Source: UBA927 sp964367095
GTDB taxonomy: Bacteria; Patescibacteriota; Microgenomatia; UBA10105; UBA927
Assembly: GCA_964367095.1 (NCBI GenBank)
Contig: CAYIXE010000010.1
Span: forward strand, 1 to 24,017
Direction of reading: 5' to 3'
Length of the DNA: 24,017 bases
Positions 21,955 to 24,017 of the stretch are shown piece by piece. The notes below the pieces were generated by a model. That model was not told the DNA's origin. It ran no database searches and was given only the letters and a program-made list of their open reading frames with translations. A program made the translations under genes and the position numbers. How positions within the stretch are numbered: the first letter of the stretch is position 1; each line of letters opens with the position of its first letter.

Positions 21955-22200
21955 TTAGAGCAACAATCGACAAACCGTATTCGGTTGACCATGTACTTTA
22001 TAATGATTGCGACTCATTACATAACCGCCCATAAAACCGTTCGGTCCATAAAATCCGCTCCATTTTGAATACATTTTCTGCGACTTGGCGACTGTGTCGA
22101 CTACATAGGAGACTGATTCTTTCCGATGATATGCTTGCTGCAAGACCCAATATCTTCTATGGTGATATCCAGTTCTCGCTTGTTGCAAAAAAAAGTTCAC
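21955..22200 (-). CDS. C-terminal fragment of the ATP-grasp-like enzyme (frameshifted)
   Basis: An 81-codon frame opening at a GTG inside the 3' end of the ATP-grasp-like gene, in the +1 phase. Its sequence reads as a natural C-terminus: RRYWVLQQAYHRKESVSYVV resembles the strand and hinge that contact ATP, and GFYGPNGFMGGYVMSRNHYK, then VHGQPN, resembles the end of ATP-grasp domains with Gly-Gly and Lys-Val-His. Removing one base from the run of eight A at 22187-22194 (T on the coding strand) would fuse it to the upstream frame. Either the assembly has a homopolymer error, or the gene is broken or uses slippage. It is unlikely to be an independent gene. Confidence 0.65.
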   Translation of the reverse strand: MNFFLQQARTGYHHRRYWVLQQAYHRKESVSYVVDTVAKSQKMYSKWSGFYGPNGFMGGYVMSRNHYKVHGQPNTVCRLLL

Positions 22201-23227
22201 ATTTACGTTTATTTATTTTCCCTAAATTATAGACCGACTTGCTGCCCCAATTAATCGTTCCGTCAGCCCCAGCATATTTTAAATAATAGTCTCGTTGGCT
22301 TGGTGGTAAGTCAGAAAATTCTTCTATGCTGATCCGCTCACCATTTTCTAGCTCCAATGAATCTGTCACAAGTGATGTAAATGGAAATATCTCACGTACC
22401 CGATCCGGATAGAGATTGCTCGTCCTATCCCAAAACGGTAGTAGGAGCGATATCTTTTGAAAAAATAGAATGCTTGGAAAAATATCAAAAAGTAATTCAT
22501 GCCGGTAATACCTATTCATAAATGCAGGAAATTCGCTTCCGACAACCTCCTCCATAAATGAGTGTGTTCTCACAAAGTTGATGTTTTTGAAGGTAACGTC
22601 AATGTCATGACCTAGGTATTTTAATCCGAACTTCCGAGTTGCAGAAATAAAGTAATTCATATCCAGCATATTTGAGCTTTCATCAATTTGATGAAAAATG
22701 AGAGGAGTATCATGTGTTAATTTTCGAATAATTTCTGCGGATATCTGCGCAACGGGGCAGCGGTTATAGGCATGAAGCGGAATAACGATACGCTGAGGCA
22801 TGAAAGAAATAGAAGTTTGTAATGAGTTCAAATTGCCCCAGCCGGAGCCTTCATATTGAATTTCGGTAATTTTTCCAGGGATTGCTTCATCGGTTCTAAA
22901 AAAATATGGAATATCTACTTCCTTACGATATAATCGTTGGTGATAGGCAACTCCATACTCCCGATTAACTTCGTTGAGAATAACGTCACGGATATCTTTA
23001 AGCGATGAATCAAATAAACTCTGTCGAAATAACTCCTGTGAAATGGATAGAAACTGTTTGATTGTTTCGTATCGCTCAATAAATCCTAACGCATCGGTAT
23101 CGCTAGGAATCGCAGGGGTTAATGAGGTCATCATAGAAAATTTGATACCCGGACCAAGCTCTTTTTCGTAGAGACTGTCAATGACTCGTCTATATTCAAG
23201 CTGTTCGCGTATCGTGAATTGATCCAT
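22157..23227 (-). CDS. ATP-grasp-like enzyme, main part (frame broken near its 3' end)
   Basis: About 356 aa from MDQFTIREQLEYRR. Conserved-looking segments are ITEIQYEGSGWGNLNSLQ (N-terminal domain), RVREIFPFTSLVTD and SQRDYYLKYAGADGTINWGS, where YLKYAG resembles the ATP-binding lysine strand of circularly permuted ATP-grasp enzymes. The frame then reaches a stop 18 codons past the NKRKCE region, just after a run of eight T, while the rest of the fold lies in the +1 frame (21955-22200). The open frame reaches back to 23341, but that would overlap the methyltransferase by 146 bases; Met at 23227 leaves about 32. The ligase substrate is unknown. The methyltransferase before it suggests a two-step modification pathway (inference). 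Confidence 0.6.
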   Translation of the reverse strand: MDQFTIREQLEYRRVIDSLYEKELGPGIKFSMMTSLTPAIPSDTDALGFIERYETIKQFLSISQELFRQSLFDSSLKDIRDVILNEVNREYGVAYHQRLYRKEVDIPYFFRTDEAIPGKITEIQYEGSGWGNLNSLQTSISFMPQRIVIPLHAYNRCPVAQISAEIIRKLTHDTPLIFHQIDESSNMLDMNYFISATRKFGLKYLGHDIDVTFKNINFVRTHSFMEEVVGSEFPAFMNRYYRHELLFDIFPSILFFQKISLLLPFWDRTSNLYPDRVREIFPFTSLVTDSLELENGERISIEEFSDLPPSQRDYYLKYAGADGTINWGSKSVYNLGKINKRKCELFFATSENWISP

Positions 23228-23891
23228 ATGGAATGAGAATAAACCGGCGATAATCATACTCTGTTTTGAGGGTAGTTTGAGTCTTGTTTGCCGATTCGAA
23301 TAAAATACTATGTAAGTGTTGGGTTCGGAATTCTCGGGCATATTGAGTTTCTAACCAATGCATTTCTGCTCCTCGGTGAGTCCTATACGGCACACGTAGT
23401 CCATATAAGACTCCAACGGAAAAGAAGCAAGCGGATGTTGTTAATTTTAACACACGAGATATTTCCTCTATCGTTTTGCTGTCATCCCTCATGAATTTGT
23501 TGTAGTTAACCGTAAAGTTGTGTATGACCAAATCCACTGAGTGACTGGGTAGTGGTAATTTGTTTATATCTCCTAAAAGAACGGTATATTTTTTGTCAGG
23601 GAACGTGTGTACACAATATGTTTGATATTCTGATACAACCGATGGATTGATATCAACAATTGATACCATATCTTGTGGTTGATGTCTTGGAGATATTATC
23701 GTATCCAGCACGTCTATATTTGATCGATATCCTGATCCTTCAAGAACAATCATAAGCGGATCTGTTTTTAATAAAATCTGTTGAAGTAATTGAGAGGCAA
23801 CGGGATGGTTATATATAGAAACGAAGAGATGGGAGAGATTATTTTGGTGATATTCAGCTCGTGCAGTTGAAACGTTCTTGCTATCTCTCAT
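23196..23891 (-). CDS. SAM-dependent class I methyltransferase
   Basis: A 231-aa protein with a Rossmann-type methyltransferase layout. Motif I is unusual (MIVLEGSGYRSNIDVLD instead of E-x-G-x-G-x-G). The acidic residue after strand 2 is seen in VSIVDINPS. Strand 3 gives VLLGDINKLPLPSHSVDLVI, the common 'D-x-x-x-L-P-F-x-x-x-S-F-D' pattern, and HNFTVNYNKFM follows. TIEEISRVLKLTTSACFFSV is the typical helix-strand after motif III. It starts 11 bases after an extended -10 and is the first gene of a unit with the ATP-grasp-like gene. Substrate unknown. Confidence 0.8.
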   Translation of the reverse strand: MRDSKNVSTARAEYHQNNLSHLFVSIYNHPVASQLLQQILLKTDPLMIVLEGSGYRSNIDVLDTIISPRHQPQDMVSIVDINPSVVSEYQTYCVHTFPDKKYTVLLGDINKLPLPSHSVDLVIHNFTVNYNKFMRDDSKTIEEISRVLKLTTSACFFSVGVLYGLRVPYRTHRGAEMHWLETQYAREFRTQHLHSILFESANKTQTTLKTEYDYRRFILIPYGSIHDTRTA

Positions 23892-23902
23892 GCTGGTATT
23901 CT

Positions 23903-23911
23903 ATTATAGCA
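23903..23911 (-). promoter_or_regulatory. Extended -10 promoter of the methyltransferase unit
   Basis: On the minus strand TGCTATAAT (hexamer at 23908-23903) is a perfect extended -10. Eleven bases separate it from the ATG at 23891, predicting a leader of about four bases. No -35 at the normal distance is clear. Confidence 0.55.
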
Positions 23912-23972
23912 GGTTTACTGTATATTTCTTATTTTATCAAAAATTCGGTAGTGGGTCAATTTGAAGTGCTGT

Positions 23973-24003
23973 CTAATCGAAGATGATACCGTACGGTGGT
24001 TTT
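23973..24003 (-). repeat. Right copy of the inverted end element, with a palindrome
   Basis: Read on the minus strand this matches 14-44, with one gap within a 20/21-base core and weaker similarity beyond. It includes ACCGTACGGT (23988-23997), a perfect ten-base palindrome, where the left copy instead has a hairpin with CCGT and ACGG at its outer ends. It lies about 60 bases upstream of the methyltransferase -10. Confidence 0.5.
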
Positions 24004-24017
24004 GCATCTAACCGAAA

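Noticed and set aside
21844..22068. 74-codon + strand frame between rhuM and the ATP-grasp fragment
   Set aside because: No promoter or ribosome site fits; most of it is antisense to the convincing C-terminal ATP-grasp fragment.
23228..23341. Longer N-terminus of the ATP-grasp-like protein
   Set aside because: It would overlap the methyltransferase, whose C-terminus looks genuine, by 146 bases; Met at 23227 reduces this to about 32.
1..24017. CRISPR array, tRNA or rRNA genes
   Set aside because: No regularly spaced direct repeats, cloverleaf or rRNA-like stretch was seen by eye; a covariance-model scan would settle small RNAs.

Overview
The window is AT-rich bacterial DNA with densely packed genes and many 1-7 base overlaps. 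TGA serves as an ordinary stop codon. A type IV pilus (T4P) operon, very short or absent 5' leaders, several small uncharacterised protein families and compact informational genes together suggest a Candidate Phyla Radiation (Patescibacteria/Parcubacteria-like) genome. That placement is inference: no rRNA or marker protein is present to prove it.

Region 1 (62-7453, + strand) is a pilus assembly locus. It holds a PilB-like assembly ATPase, a PilC-like platform protein, a pseudopilin, a very large pseudopilin carrying a beta-propeller and a C-terminal beta-rich domain, a PilW/PulJ-like pseudopilin, a PilX/GspK-like minor pseudopilin without Glu5, and a one-TM protein that may be PilM/GspL-like. 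Next, under its own strong promoter, comes a PulG/PilA-type (probably major) pilin that ends at a strong intrinsic terminator. No prepilin peptidase or PilT retraction ATPase lies in the window.

Region 2 (7521-11331) is housekeeping: msrA (+), typA/bipA (-), and, divergent from typA, a ZIP-family metal transporter (+) followed by a NUDIX-like protein (+) whose catalytic glutamates are missing.

Region 3 (11341-16960, - strand) is a copper-homeostasis operon, transcribed csoR, DsbD_2-cupredoxin membrane protein, CopZ-like chaperone, CopA P1B-ATPase, SET-domain protein, beta-CASP metallo-beta-lactamase RNase. The CsoR has the C36-H61-C65 copper signature, and a CsoR-like palindrome sits over the csoR promoter. 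Divergent from it are a cupin and a small membrane protein (+).

Region 4 (17796-24017) is accessory and almost all on the - strand. It holds a 48-aa protein plus nucleotidyltransferase pair (toxin-antitoxin-like), two overlapping genes of unknown function, a 419-base non-coding segment rich in inverted repeats, a RhuM-family plus SWIM zinc-finger pair, and a methyltransferase plus ATP-grasp-like enzyme whose reading frame breaks at a run of eight A/T.

Two patterns cross the regions. Many transcription-unit first genes have a TATAAT-like -10 box only 6-11 bases before the start codon, so leaderless mRNAs are likely, whereas some genes inside operons (pilC) and the leadered pilin have Shine-Dalgarno sequences. 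Also, the two ends of the window carry inverted copies of a roughly 30-base element, each upstream of the first inward-reading gene.
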